From positions 13,861,566 through 13,925,565 of the forward strand of contig OY821743.1 in NCBI GenBank assembly GCA_963682055.1: DNA of 64,000 nucleotides, written 5' to 3'. This DNA comes from Primula veris. Taxonomy: Eukaryota; Streptophyta; Magnoliopsida; Ericales; Primulaceae. The first letter of the stretch is position 1. Each line of letters starts with the position of its first letter. Under the pieces are notes generated by a model that saw nothing but the letters and a program-made list of their open reading frames with translations, had not been told where the DNA came from and made no database searches. Made by a program: the position numbers and the translations under genes. Of the stretch, positions 33,300-45,034 are shown one piece after another.

Positions 33300-35302
33300 T
33301 TCAGTCACAACTCAAGTTATAACTATCGTTTAACTGACAAGCATAACTAACGTGGAGGTTATATCCGTTGCTATTCAATAATTTGTGGTATAGTTTTTGG
33401 ACTTGGATCAGGTCTGTGTTCTTGGTTTTCAATAATACTGATTGGATTTGTTTTAGGTATGTTTTGTATGGTGTGAATATAGGAGAAAATGAGTTTTGTT
33501 TGGTGGGAATATAGGAGATCAGGTCTGCTCGGCTAGTTATTTGCATTGCTTTGGTGTGAATATAGGAGAAAATGAGTTTTGTTTTGGACTGGTTGGTTGT
33601 GATATTGTGGTGGGTTGGACAATTCTGTTGGGCTGAGACAAGGTGATAGGCTGACTGGTTGCTGCGGGCGAGATGGGAGTATTTGGTATTAGATTTTCAA
33701 TGGTTTGTATAGTGGGCTGTTAAAACATATGCTTGATTAGTTTGGTTATTTGGAATAGATTGGCTAGAACTAGGAGTGTTAATTAGGAAATTCAAGAGGT
33801 TCAAGGTCAAAACTGCTGGTGATATTTTGTTTCTGATAAGGAGGAGTTTTATAATTGTATTAACATTTTTCATCAAATGCAAAAATATTTTCAAAGAACG
33901 TGACGTCACGTGGAATAAAAGATTTTTTTGTGTCAAGATTTAATAATTTATAACCTCTATGTTGGGGTGGATAACCCAAAAAAACACAAGGAACTGCTCG
34001 GGTTTGAAATTTATCACGTTTTACTGTAGAGGTTTGTGCTTAAAATAAACAACCTAAAATTCGCAAACTTTTGTAGTTTGGTTTGTTTTTAAAAAGACAT
34101 TCGTATGGAGAACGGATTTTTAGATTCTTTGTTGGTGTTCTGTTAATGAGGTAAACCGCCGTTAAAATACATTCACTCCAGAATTGAAGCGGTAGATGGA
34201 CTTGAAAGTGTAAACATCAAACCACGTTCAGTATATGTCAATGTTTATGTTCATCTATACCATTTTGTTGTGGTGTTTCTACACATGTCAATTTGTTATT
34301 GAATTCCATGTTTGTGAAAAAGTTTATTAACTCCCATAAAAAATAATGTGGATTATCGGAACGAAAAACAACAACATTGCAATTGAATTGACTTTTTACC
34401 ATGCGAACGAAAAATTGCAATTTTAGAAAAGCATCCGATTTTTTATTGAGCAAAAAAACTCAAATAGTTTTTGCGTAATCATCTACTATAGTTAAAATAT
34501 ATCGAGCGCTCCACATGTTGACTGCATGTGGAATGCTCCCCAAATATCAACAAAAAGAGGATGGAAATGAATTGTGCTTTTATTCAAAACTAAAGTAAAG
34601 GGCAAGTGTGTGTGCTTTCCACAAAGGCATGCATCACAAGGTATCAATTTATCATTTGATGAAAATAAATGTGGAACACTAATAGAAGAGGGATGACCTA
34701 AACGACGGTGTAGCAAGATGGATTCGTTGGGGGCAGATGCCAAGGCCTTTGTCGGTTCGGTGAGCAGATAATATAGCCCATTTCGGGCTTCACCTGATCC
34801 AATCGTCATCTTTGAATTTTTGTCCTGAATGAGGCAAAAATTATAAAACAAAATTATGGTACAATTCAAGTCACGTGCTAATTTTTGAATGGATATGAGG
34901 TTATATTTAAAAGATGGAACACGAGACACCGCTTGTAAAAAAAATTTTGAAGTGAGGCTAATATTGCCAACATGATGAATTTGGTGGGATGAGCCGGAGG
35001 CCGAGTGGACCGGAGCCATTCCGTCCATTTTCTTAAAAAATGTGAATAATTATAAATTAGGGGTCATGTGATTTGATGACCCACTATCAATTATCCACTC
35101 ATTGAAAAAATCGTTTTTACCGACAAACAAAGCAAAATGATTAGTATCAAAAGAAGTACATGATTTAGTGATTAAAGAAGTGATGGGAGTATTTTCATTC
35201 CTGTAAGGCAAACTTCCTTGTGTGATCCAGCTTCAACATTGGTGTAGTATTTGGATTTCATGGCATTGAACATTGTTAAAACTTTAACCTCATAATCCTA
35301 TT
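33300..35302 (-). pseudogene. Copia pol fragment (protease end, integrase, linker)
   Basis: The minus strand, read from the right, shows a GAG-pre-integrase domain at 35028-34492 (LHRRLGHPS, CDACLCGKH). Integrase core pieces follow at 34453-34238 (VFRSDN, TPQQNG with a changed context, DEHKH where ERKH is usual). Then comes the linker after integrase near 33936-33700 (SRSLKIF region). RT and RNase H are absent or unrecognisable toward 33300. Stops and shifts occur throughout. The primer site and LTR lie to the right, but the segment between 35030 and 35302 shows almost no gag, so the element has lost internal sequence. Confidence 0.72.
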
Positions 35303-35315
35303 GCTCTTAATACCA
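35303..35315 (-). promoter_or_regulatory. Primer binding site of the minus copia
   Basis: The minus strand reads TGGTATTAAGAGC, a variant of the tRNA-Met primer site with changes from TGGTATCAGAGC. It directly adjoins TGATAG of the LTR. Confidence 0.6.
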
Positions 35316-35530
35316 TGATAGAATTTATAAATATAAAATGAAGAGAATTGTTTATTATTGTTGAATAATTTTGTGTGTACAAGAGTACATGTATATATAG
35401 ATAAAAACAAAGATACAAAGTATCATTATGAATATAATGGAAAAATAGACGTTAGACTTGTTATGGCAGTTGAGATAATGTAGATATTTGGAATAATCTC
35501 ATCCAATAATTCGGTGATTTGATAGTGATC
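35316..35530 (-). repeat. 5' LTR of the minus copia (outer end uncertain)
   Basis: The inner end reads CTATCA on the minus strand. A TATA-like CTATATATACATGTA lies at about 35386-35400, at the same distance from the end as in the LTR at 129-359. The outer end was not resolved and lies before block R3. Confidence 0.5.
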
Positions 35531-35566
35531 TTGACAGTTGGTAATATTCTCTTAATACTTGGAATA

Positions 35567-36440
35567 AACTATACTCACTTTGTTTCATGGAAGTATCATA
35601 TTGCACACTTAGTTCTTCATAATGGTTTCCAAAATTCTAATTTTTGTCTGCTGTAATAGAGTTTTCGGGTGTGTGCAGATGTTTCTTGTACGTTTCGGTT
35701 GTGTACTTGAAGCTAGTTTAAAATTACATAAAATCATATGAAATAAAAAATAGAAAACTTTAATCCCGAAAAAACATTTTCAAGCTATCTGAGGACTTGT
35801 GAAAGTGAATGAAAAGAGAGAAAACTTGTTATGGTTCGAACTTACCAAATGGAACATAGAAAAGGCACGAGAGAAAAAATAATATGGGATGCTCTCCAGA
35901 AGTATAAACAACGATTATCATCCCTTATGAAATGTAGTCTTCGCCATTATCTAGATAGAGCAAATAGAGATAAAAGAACCAGAAGGAAACAACTTGTTCC
36001 TATACCATGTTTCTCTCGCAGCGTTAGCTTTTATGGTTGTGAATGATTTATTCGAACTAAACCGTATCCATGATGCAATTAATCGATGATACTCGAAGAA
36101 AATTTTGACTTCTACTCTATTTATTTTTTTCTCTGCCTAAATGCTTAGAACTTGCGTGATCAACATTTAATTTCTTATGCGTGAGGGAGCATCCTTCTTA
36201 ATGCTTGAAATCAATCCGGAATTAATGGTGTAAAAATGATTTACTGCCTAAGAAGGAAGACAGCTAAGCAGAAATAAAAAAGTAATTAACAACAATAAAT
36301 CGGTTAATGCATAGGCCTGTTTGCAATAATGTATAGAAACCACATTAACATATTTTGACATGAATAGAATTTCTTCTCATAAAATGAGAGGTTTCAATTA
36401 GGAAGCAGATTCTGTGTCATCCTTGAGTACATTTAAGGAT
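35567..36440 (-). repeat. Dispersed block R3
   Basis: Third copy of the R block, closest to R2. Shared stretches are at 35608-35680, 35760-36060 (AATAATATGGGATGCTC, GTTAGCTTTTATGGTTGTGA), 36090-36330 and 36364-36422. R3 runs without the LINE and MITE found in R2, so those inserted after the copies separated, or R2 was not the source of R3. No coding capacity was seen. Confidence 0.58.
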
Positions 36441-36519
36441 ACAATTAATTTAGGATTGATATAAATAAATGTAATGGTTTCATCGAAAAAGGCAAAGATA
36501 ATAAAGAAAATTTACTTCT

Positions 36520-36733
36520 TGTTGTAAGTCTTATTAACTCAGTATATATATTATATAGGAGATATAGAGAGAACATAGAGAGAATGAACAATATATCTTT
36601 ATTAATCAGAATGTATCAATACAAGGGGACTATAACATTGTTTATATAGAAGAGCTTAGAGTTATACAAGGTATAAAACCCAACTTAGGCCCACTATGAG
36701 TAAGGCCCAATAATCCAATAATATCCTACAACA
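36520..36733 (-). repeat. 3' LTR of the 6.7-kb copia
   Basis: This is the 214-bp copy beginning TGTTGTAAGTC and ending CCTACAACA. It matches the right LTR over most of its length (shared CTTTATTAATCAGAATGTAT), with many substitutions, implying an old insertion. Confidence 0.88.
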
Positions 36734-39700
36734 CTCCCATTTAGACGTCTTGAATTATTCGTCTTCATGCAGTCGATCTGAGTCGAGTTCATTCGTAGTG
36801 TTAAACACATAAAAATCTTAGGGACGAAAAACCCAGTGTAGGACAAAACCGGTACCTAGGAGAAACTGTGTAACCGAATGATATAGTCCGAAATTCTATG
36901 TAATTAACTAACCACAAAACAGTGTGACTCATCAAAACCTTGTCGGAGCAAACCCAATGGGAAAATCTCTGATCGAAGGAAAAAGAGTGCAACAGTGGTA
37001 GTAGTAGGGGATCAACCACAAAACAAGTGCCTCATCAAAACCTTGCTAGAGTAAACCCAGTGGGAAAAACCTGTAGTCGAAGAACAAAAGAGTACACAGT
37101 GGTAAGAAGTATATAACAGGATACTCCCCCTAATTTCGGCAATCTTAAGTGAGGTATGATGGGAACGTGTCTCACTAAAAACCTTGTCAAGGAAAACCCA
37201 GTGGGAAAAAAATCTTGGTCTAAGGACAAAAAGAGTACACGAGCATGCGACTGGATGCTCCCCCTCACTTGCACACGACATGGTGCGAGGATTTCGACTA
37301 AGTAGTAATTAGTACAATAAACATTCACCTGGATGCTCCCCCTCACTTGCACACGACTGGGTGTAAGGATTTCATATTTTAAGAAAGAGTACGAGCATTC
37401 GACTGCATGTTTCATTTACTTGCACACGGCTGGATGCAAGAAAATCTAACCTGGAATAGAACGAGCATTCAACTAGATGCTCTTAAACTTTATATGTGAA
37501 AATTGATTTCGGCAAGAAATGCGAAATAACATAATCTAGTCATGTCTCTCTTGATCGATAACAACAAGTTGTACTCAAATAAGACAAGTGTTTTATCTGG
37601 ATCGTGAGACAGAGCATATGTAATTCAAATATGGCTAATACGAGCTCGAAACCATATACACTTTCTAGTCGTCTCATAGAGCACGAGTAGATCAAAGGGA
37701 TTCATTTGGAGTCATTCCAAGACCTCCAAGATATTGTCTTATTCCTAATGGTAAAGACAGACCATGTTAGGAATATCCCTTATGCGGGTCTGATAAGTAA
37801 CCGGCATCAGTATAACCGAAAAAGGATTGCGTTAATTTGAGTACCGAAGGGGGTAGGTACACTCGATGATGCAAATGGGATAAACTAGCCCACTTCCAAA
37901 ATTACCATAAGGTAAGGGAATGTGTCTTTAGTGCCATTTCGATGACAGCGTGTTAGCGCAATACTGTGTCGAGCTATACCATTTACAGCAGACAAGATGT
38001 CCGTCCTAGTACATTAGACCAAGTACAATTATGCGCTTATTGTACTTAGATATGAGCATCATGGTTCAATATCTCTTTATCGTCTCATCAGGGACAGACC
38101 GGGTCTATATCAATGTCTAGTGATCGAACGATTATGGGAGAATCTGACGACTTAGCGTCATAATGACTAAAACGTCATAACACCTTCTGGGTGTAGTCTG
38201 AATCATGGACTTAGATTCAATCTTTACGGGACTCGATCATCAGGCCGAGTCACTACCGTGTCTTCCCAAGATCCTTCATCTCGAAGGCAAATCCAAAAAA
38301 AAAAAGGGATCGCGTAATAAAACATGCAAGGGCATAATACTTATTCAAATATCCCAAGCTAATCAAGTACTCACTTAGGCGGGCATACCACATCCGCTCA
38401 GATTATATTAATCCAGATAGTGAACGTCTCATTTAATTGAGATCGTGTTCCGTGGTCAGGAACTACTTGATTCAGGCATTATGAAGTCACACAGGGACCT
38501 TCATCTATATCGCTTTGTCTAAATCCCCATAGAGATAAAACCGTAACCACATTCATGGCTGCATACTCAGTTTTTCGGAAACTACTAAACTGATAAAGTA
38601 GGGGACTGTTATAATGTCCATTACGAGGAAATCAACCATCTCGTAATCAATTCCAAGGTGTGAGAGAAGCCTTGCGCTACTAGGCGAGCATTCTACAATC
38701 TCATTATTCTCATCACTTTTCCTTACGAATAACCAAATAAACGAACTCGTTTAACATTGGTGGTGTTGGAGCTACAGGTCCCAACACACTTTCCCTAAGG
38801 AGTCTACTTGGATTTCAAGTTTCCATTAGTACAGTCTATTCTACGTTGACTTCAGGCAACGGTACATGGTTCCCTGTCATAATTTGTTCATATTATCCGT
38901 TGTCACCGAATATATAAACAAGTAATCAATGACAGTCTCGTTTCGCTTCAATATCGTCTAACATATCATGATCGATAGATATTTCGAGATTCTTAGGATG
39001 AAGAGGAATCACACATTTCCTAGATCCTTTATAATCTCGTGCGACGAACGAGTTTCAGTTCACCACCTCTGGGGCTGAACGAATTAAGAACCGGTCAACT
39101 TCCTCATACCTTGGGAAGGACGAAAGACTGACGGTTAACGGCATCGTCCTTTACTTGGCAGGTTCGGCCAAAGCAACGTGTTACGACAGGAACACGGCGT
39201 CCGACAGGGACATCTATCCTTGTAAGTATTTTGCAGCATGTATAAATGATCTCGTGACATCTCATAAAGTCATTAAATGCGTCTGGTATTTAGTAAGACT
39301 TGAGGGAGTCTATGCACTTACTTATTACTAAGTGCAGTTTTGGGGATCAAGCTAAGACTGAGTGGGTTATGCCATGTTACTTCACGTCGTTCCTTATCAA
39401 CGGTAACGTGCAAATCTCCCCCAAACGATGGGGAGAATAGTCTTAGCGATGTCACTTTCGCATATCATGAGGTAAAGAGATCGCTTGCCAAGGTTACTCT
39501 ATCAAATGATAGGCATGGGATTCATAATCGACTTATGTCCCCTTCAGAGGTCCATATTTTGAACGCTATAGCGGCTCAATCAAAATATTAATTAAGCACT
39601 CCAAACACGCGTTAATACGAGACTTCTGGCTCATAACCAGTAACCAGCTGGTACGCATATGGTGTCTGAGTGTCTATGGGCCTTATAACGGACCAATGCA

Positions 39701-42700
39701 GCAAAATAGCATAACCCCACACGAAAATATAAATCTTGGTGCGCAAGACCAAGAAGTGCGTGCAATCTTTTGCAGTCGCATCATCAAACTTTTCGTGAGT
39801 CCATTTGGGTCTGAACATAATCGATAGGATGTTCAATTTCCAAACTCAAGTAATTCAAATTGAAATTTCGATTCTTAGTCTTCGGTATTATCAAGTCGAC
39901 TAGACTTTGCAGGATAATCCGGATCATGAGCCATCAACTTAATGATAAGGCTAAGAGTTTGGGAAGTGCTGCATTTATGTGGACAACAGTAAAATGTGAC
40001 CATATTGTCGATGCATCAACCATAACCATTTATATTTATGGTCCGTCTTATGGTTGGATAAGTCCACAATAACTCCTTCAATTCTTTACAAGAATTCTAC
40101 GAGTTCATTTCATGATCTTTACACATACTAGTCTTTCAAAGTGAGCATTAGTGGCATTAATTTCGGATTAATCACGAAATATATTCTCAAAGAGAATTCA
40201 AATGCGATGCGACTATAAATCAACCATCGTCTCTTGACCCGGTAATATCTCATCCGGTCAATGCCACAATATCAAAATGCTCTTATCAATCGACGACAGG
40301 CGAATGATAGTATAGACAATCATGTCTTAGCATCTAAATCATTTATCATTCGACGACAGACGAAATGATAAAGTAACTTTAAATGCTTTAAAGAATGTGG
40401 TAGCAACCACTTGAAAGGTATTTCAACTCCTCTAAAATACGCTTTTGGTCGTATTGAATGGAGGCTATGTAAAGAAATTTTAATTCTTTCATGAGCTATT
40501 ACCAGATAACACTGGTTTTCTCGAATATTTTATAACTTAACAAGGTACGACATGACCTACATGAGTATAAGACTTCATATTTGACAGATTAATTTGGTTT
40601 TACCAAAGATTTTGATTTGGAACGACAGGTCCAGAATCGTTGTCACTGAGTACTCTTTTACACAAATAGTTGGTGAAATTATGTGGTACACTGTTACCCA
40701 CTATTTCCAAAAAAATCAACTACCCTACAAGTATTGCTTAAAATTTCATAATTTAAAGTTTGGTCATATTTGTCAAAGGAATTTGCTCAAAGCACTTTAA
40801 ATTATTTTGAGAAATTTCGTAAATAGGCAAACCATAATCCAAAAGTATGTGCAAATGGAAAAATTATAATACAAATCGAAAAACATAATCCACATGAGCG
40901 AAAAAATGGCTCAATGATTTATCAAAATCAATAAAGAAATGTACCAAACTTATTTGAGCCACAAAACCGGGGGTCTCAAGGGTTTTCTTTCAGTTATCTT
41001 TAACCACATTAGCATCGGGTTTTTCACCTTTATAATAGTTTTGAACTATTTAAGGAGTAAATGTGCATGACCTTTGTCTTTGTAGCATAGAGTTGCCTCC
41101 TTGAGCATTATCTCTTGATTTGTGACAACGGACCATATTGTTCCTTTCAATTACTGTCTTGGAGCCACAGGTTTTCGATTTTGACGATTGTCTAAAATCT
41201 CTCTTGGCTAAGCGATTCCTCGGGATCGTGACAGTTCGAGACAAATAACACTTGTCTCGGTTCTCGATTTGTGGAAAAAAAATGTACACGAAGAGCATTA
41301 ATATCGGACAAACAATTCGCCATTGACCCAATAGGATTAAAACTACTCACCGGGGTAATTTTCTTATCCAATAATAGATGGGCGATAAAGGAACATGGTG
41401 AATATAAATTCACGATACTGTATATGGAATACAATTTCCAAGCTAGTACTTTGGTGAAGGATTTCTCCAATATGTCAATTTCAGACATTTGTTCACCATA
41501 GACGTCATCACGTCTCAAATGTGGCGGCGGAATAAAATCAACGCCTTAACATTCATCTCGAGTGTAACAACAAACTCGTGTTTTACTCATCAAAGATGGC
41601 ATCCAAAAAAAATTTTGGGCATCACATTTTCACACATCAGGGTGACTAACATGTGGTGATAGAATAACATCAACATCTAAAAAGTAATTTTGCAAGTATG
41701 TTTTGCGATTTTTCTCATCATAAATGGCATCCAACCTGTGTTGGGAGTTCTTGATTATTTATCATACAAACTTTATTTCGAAACGACAGGTTCGAAAAAC
41801 ACTAGTTTTGCTTTTCATGTGAATCGGTTCTCATTGATCGAACGACGGGTCGATACTGAAATACCAATTCGGCGAAACATACATCACTATATAAACACAC
41901 TCGGGGAAATTATTATTTAGTCAACCACTTTCGGTAGCTCTAATTGAAAAATGACCAGGAAATATGATGAGGGTGCAGGGCACGAATGCCACTTAAAACC
42001 CGACCTCATTAGGATATCGACTTCCGCCTATATCTTTCCTAGACATCGTATCCAAATATATGAGCCTAGTTGGGGAAGGTTCATAATTTTTTCAACTTAA
42101 ATGTGAAAATATATGATTTCGCAAATTAGCATATTTTACACATGACAGTAAATAAATATTACATGACATATTATATAGTATCATATATACATGGCAGTGA
42201 GTATTACATGGCAATATATACTAATTCAATTAACATGTAAGTAATTACTAGACTGAAGCAAACATATATACTCATCCGCATACAATTAATATACTAAGGG
42301 ATCACGATGCAATTACAGTAAACTAATTCAGTTTTAATAGATATTACACAGCAAGTCCTAAAATTTAGGTGCATTTCAGTTTAGTCCTTAGTATTTTTTT
42401 TTTAACAAGTATGGTTTTACAGATTTATATACTAGCAGTCTACACACTTAATAAGTTACGGTAGTAAATAAAACCAAGCATGCAGGATATCTATTACAGA
42501 TTTAAAGGTAACATAACATATTTTGCAAGCATTGAGAAAAAATACTAAACATTCAGACGTTTTAACTGTAATTACGTGCCAAGCTATATACATATAGTTT
42601 ATTACCAATGGGCATCCAATATACTAGTACTGCATACATACATAGTTTTGTCTTGTACTCAACTATTATACAATTAATTTCAATGTTCATGGATGACATA

Positions 42701-43011
42701 AAATTCCTAACAAATATATAGGACAAGGAAAGCAGTATCATTAATAGGTATGATTTCTATAAATTCACGCAATAGTAACAAATATTCACGTGGTTACACA
42801 GCTTAATAGTTTAGTAGCATGCATTCATTCCCTTACTGATACGGAATAAAAAACATTAATAACTATGTACCGTACTCCGGGTATTTTGGAGAAGGTCGAT
42901 AGAGCAATAAAACTTCAAACTTTGGTAGTTTTTTTATAACTCTGATCTTCGAACAAATACCTCAATCTCCTAACTTTTAATTCAGTCTCCGCGAGCAAAG
43001 TGCCGATAACG
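36734..43011 (-). pseudogene. Copia gag-pol, heavily decayed
   Basis: On the minus strand, in order, are pieces of Gag at 41518-41192 (DVYGEQMSEIDILEKSFTKV, a copia Gag motif), integrase at 39836-39612 (IRPIDTQTPYAYQLVTGYEP) and the RT end with RNase H at about 38160-37680 (YTDAGYLSDPHK near 37800). A 3' untranslated region at 37415-36734 repeats GTTTTT/CCCACTGGGTTT and GCTCCCCCT/CACTTGCAC words. Every domain is broken by numerous stops and frameshifts. The longest open stretches are under 130 codons and are mostly chance. The stretch 41600-43011 is probably the gag start and leader, in which I recognise nothing. Confidence 0.68.
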
Positions 43012-43224
43012 TGTTGTGTGACATATTAGCTCATATATATATATGTATATAGATATAGAGAGAACATAGAGAGAGGGAACAACAGGTCTTTATTAATCAG
43101 AATGTATCAATACAAGTAGACCCTAACCTTCTTTATATAGAAGAGGTTAGGGTTATACAAGGTAGAAAGTCCAACTTAGGCCCACTATAAGTAAGGCCCA
43201 ATAGTCCAATAATATCATACAACA
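43012..43224 (-). repeat. 5' LTR of the 6.7-kb copia
   Basis: This is the 213-bp copy beginning TGTTGTGTGACATATT and ending ATACAACA, paired with 36520-36733. The internal junction on the minus strand is followed by CGTTATCGGCACTTTGCTCG, consistent with a primer site. Confidence 0.88.
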
Positions 43225-43456
43225 CTTCTTGTTTAGTACAGCATTTTTATTTTTTTCTCTTAGTACTTCACCTCTGATATCAAACTTGATGAATTATTGA
43301 TTGATGCACATGACCCCTAAAATAAACTTGCCCTCAGAATTTCTAATTTTACCACCCACTCCACCGATTCTATATTTATCTATGTAGGACACCATCAATG
43401 AGATTTTTCTTAAACACAATTGAACATTTTTTTTTTGAGGGAATACATTTTTTTAA

Positions 43457-43545
43457 GGGGCAATTAACAAAAACATACCCTACCTCTATTATATTACCAA
43501 AACCATACCCCCAAAACTTAAATTACCAAAAACATACATATATAT
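43457..43545 (+). repeat. Left terminal inverted repeat with three motif copies
   Basis: TTAACAAAAACATAC-type words begin at 43464, 43494 and 43523, about 30 bp apart. The right terminus has the same three-copy layout (47677-47691, 47704-47720, 47737-47750, reversed). Regular spacing in both ends suggests transposase binding sites. Confidence 0.7.
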
Positions 43546-43666
43546 ACTTATTATTTTTCTAATTAATTATAATCTCTCTCTTTCTCTCTCTCTCTCTCTA
43601 ATCTAACCGCACCTCTCTCCCTCTCTCTCTTTAATCCCACCCGTCTCTCTCTAACACGCGCTAAAA

Positions 43667-43771
43667 ATGTCTAAAAGGATTGCTGAATTACCAGGAGGAT
43701 TGATGTCACTAATAGACGAAGAAAATGAAGAAGACACTCCTCTAACTTCTTTTATTCTGTCACCAGATCGG
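43667..43771 (+). pseudogene. Candidate short exon in the MULE, upstream of the ULP1-like part
   Basis: The ATG at 43667 opens 35 codons (MSKRIAELPGGLMSLIDEE and onward) ending in CGG just before GTAATT, a plausible splice donor. A possible acceptor is TTATTTCAG at 44632-44640. Joining would not be phase-compatible without another exon, so the gene model is incomplete. No domain was recognised. Confidence 0.3.
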
Positions 43772-44640
43772 GTAATTTTTTTTTAAACTTTATCAGTTTA
43801 TCTGGTTTTTTATTAGCAAAATTATGTGTGTTTGGGATTAGCAATTTTTTTTTTAACTCTATCAGTTTATCTGGTTTTTTATTTGCAAAATTATGTGTGT
43901 TTGGGATTAGTGTATTAAAAGATTTTCCTAGCCTAAATTTAAAAGTTAGTGGGTTTTTCACTTTTTCAATTGAATTGATTTATACAGTAATTATTAGCCA
44001 ATTTCAGAGTTCATATCCTAATTAACTGAGTTGATACCCTAAAAACAGATGTTATACCCTAATTTGATAAAGTTCATATCCTTATTTTTAAAGTTGATAC
44101 CCTTATTTAAAGATTTATATAGTTGTTATTAGCGAATTTTAGTTGCTATTAGCTAATTTTAGAGTTCATATCCAGATTAACAGAGTTGATACCCTAAAAG
44201 CAGATGTCATACCCTAATTAGAAAAGTTCATATCCCTAATTTGATAAACTTCATACCCTAATTATAAAACTTCATACACTTGGTAGACATTAGTTGACAT
44301 ACCTTACTTGAAAGATTTTCCTAGCCTATATTTAAAAGTTAATACACTCATTTAATAAGTTCATATCCTTATTTTTATAGTTGATACCCTTATTCAAAGT
44401 TTTATATAGTTGTTATTAGCCAATTTTAGAGTTCATATCCAGATTAACAGAGTTGATACCCTAAAAGCATATATCATACCCTAATTAGAAAAGTTCATAT
44501 CCTTTTTTTGTGTGGAATTCATACCCTAATTTTTTAAGTTCATACCCTCATTAGCTTAATCGGAAGAGTTTCATACCATAATTAGCTTATGAATATGTAA
44601 AATGTTGTTTAAATTATAGGTTTTCTTTTTGTTATTTCAG

Positions 44641-44905
44641 TAGTGAAACTGGATTATTTGTATGCTATTGGATGGAGTGTATTGCAAAACGAAAACCAGT
44701 TCCGAAGAAGCTTACAGAGAAGATATTAACAGTTTTTAAAGCTCAGATGATAAGAGACTTCCTTAATGATTTTGACGTTGAGGCAAGCAGAAGAGATGAA
44801 GTCCAGCAAAGGAATCAGCTACCAGCAGACTATGACAGTGGAAACGAAAGCGATTTCGATAAGGATAAACATTTTCCTCTGGCTTTTAGGAAATTGAACA
44901 ATTGA
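44641..44905 (+). pseudogene. ULP1-protease-like (C48) C-terminal fragment
   Basis: After a splice-acceptor-like TTTCAG, the frame reads ETGLFVCYWMECIAKRK and ends with an acidic tail at 44905. The GLFVCYWMEC block resembles the segment just after the catalytic cysteine in ULP1/SENP SUMO proteases. Here the D-C-G position reads E-T-G, so the nucleophile seems lost. The histidine and aspartate regions are absent. ULP1-like genes are known cargo of Kaonashi-type MULEs. The family assignment rests on a short motif plus context. Confidence 0.42.
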
Positions 44906-45034
44906 TTTGTGATGTAAAAACTTACGATCTAATAGATAGTTTAATAGCTGTTTAGCTCTGCTATTGTAAAAACTAGTTGTTTTAAGTATCTTTGTCATAA
45001 GCCAATTTAACTATCAATTTTAGCGTTCATATAC

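Larger units (their letters stand above)
36520..43224 (-). mobile_element. Full-length decayed copia element with 5-bp target duplication
   Basis: Matching LTRs (36520-36733 and 43012-43224), both TGTTG...CAACA, enclose 6278 bp. CTTCT flanks the unit at 36515-36519 and 43225-43229, a perfect target duplication. On the minus strand, AAATGGGAG just before the left LTR is the polypurine tract, and CGTTATCGGCAC just inside the right LTR is the probable primer site. Structure is complete, but coding sequence is destroyed. Confidence 0.9.

Noticed and set aside
37012..37415. Minus-strand frames of 89-126 codons with repeated FSHWV/FPTGF words
   Set aside because: They fall in the 3' untranslated repeats of the copia element and show no domain.
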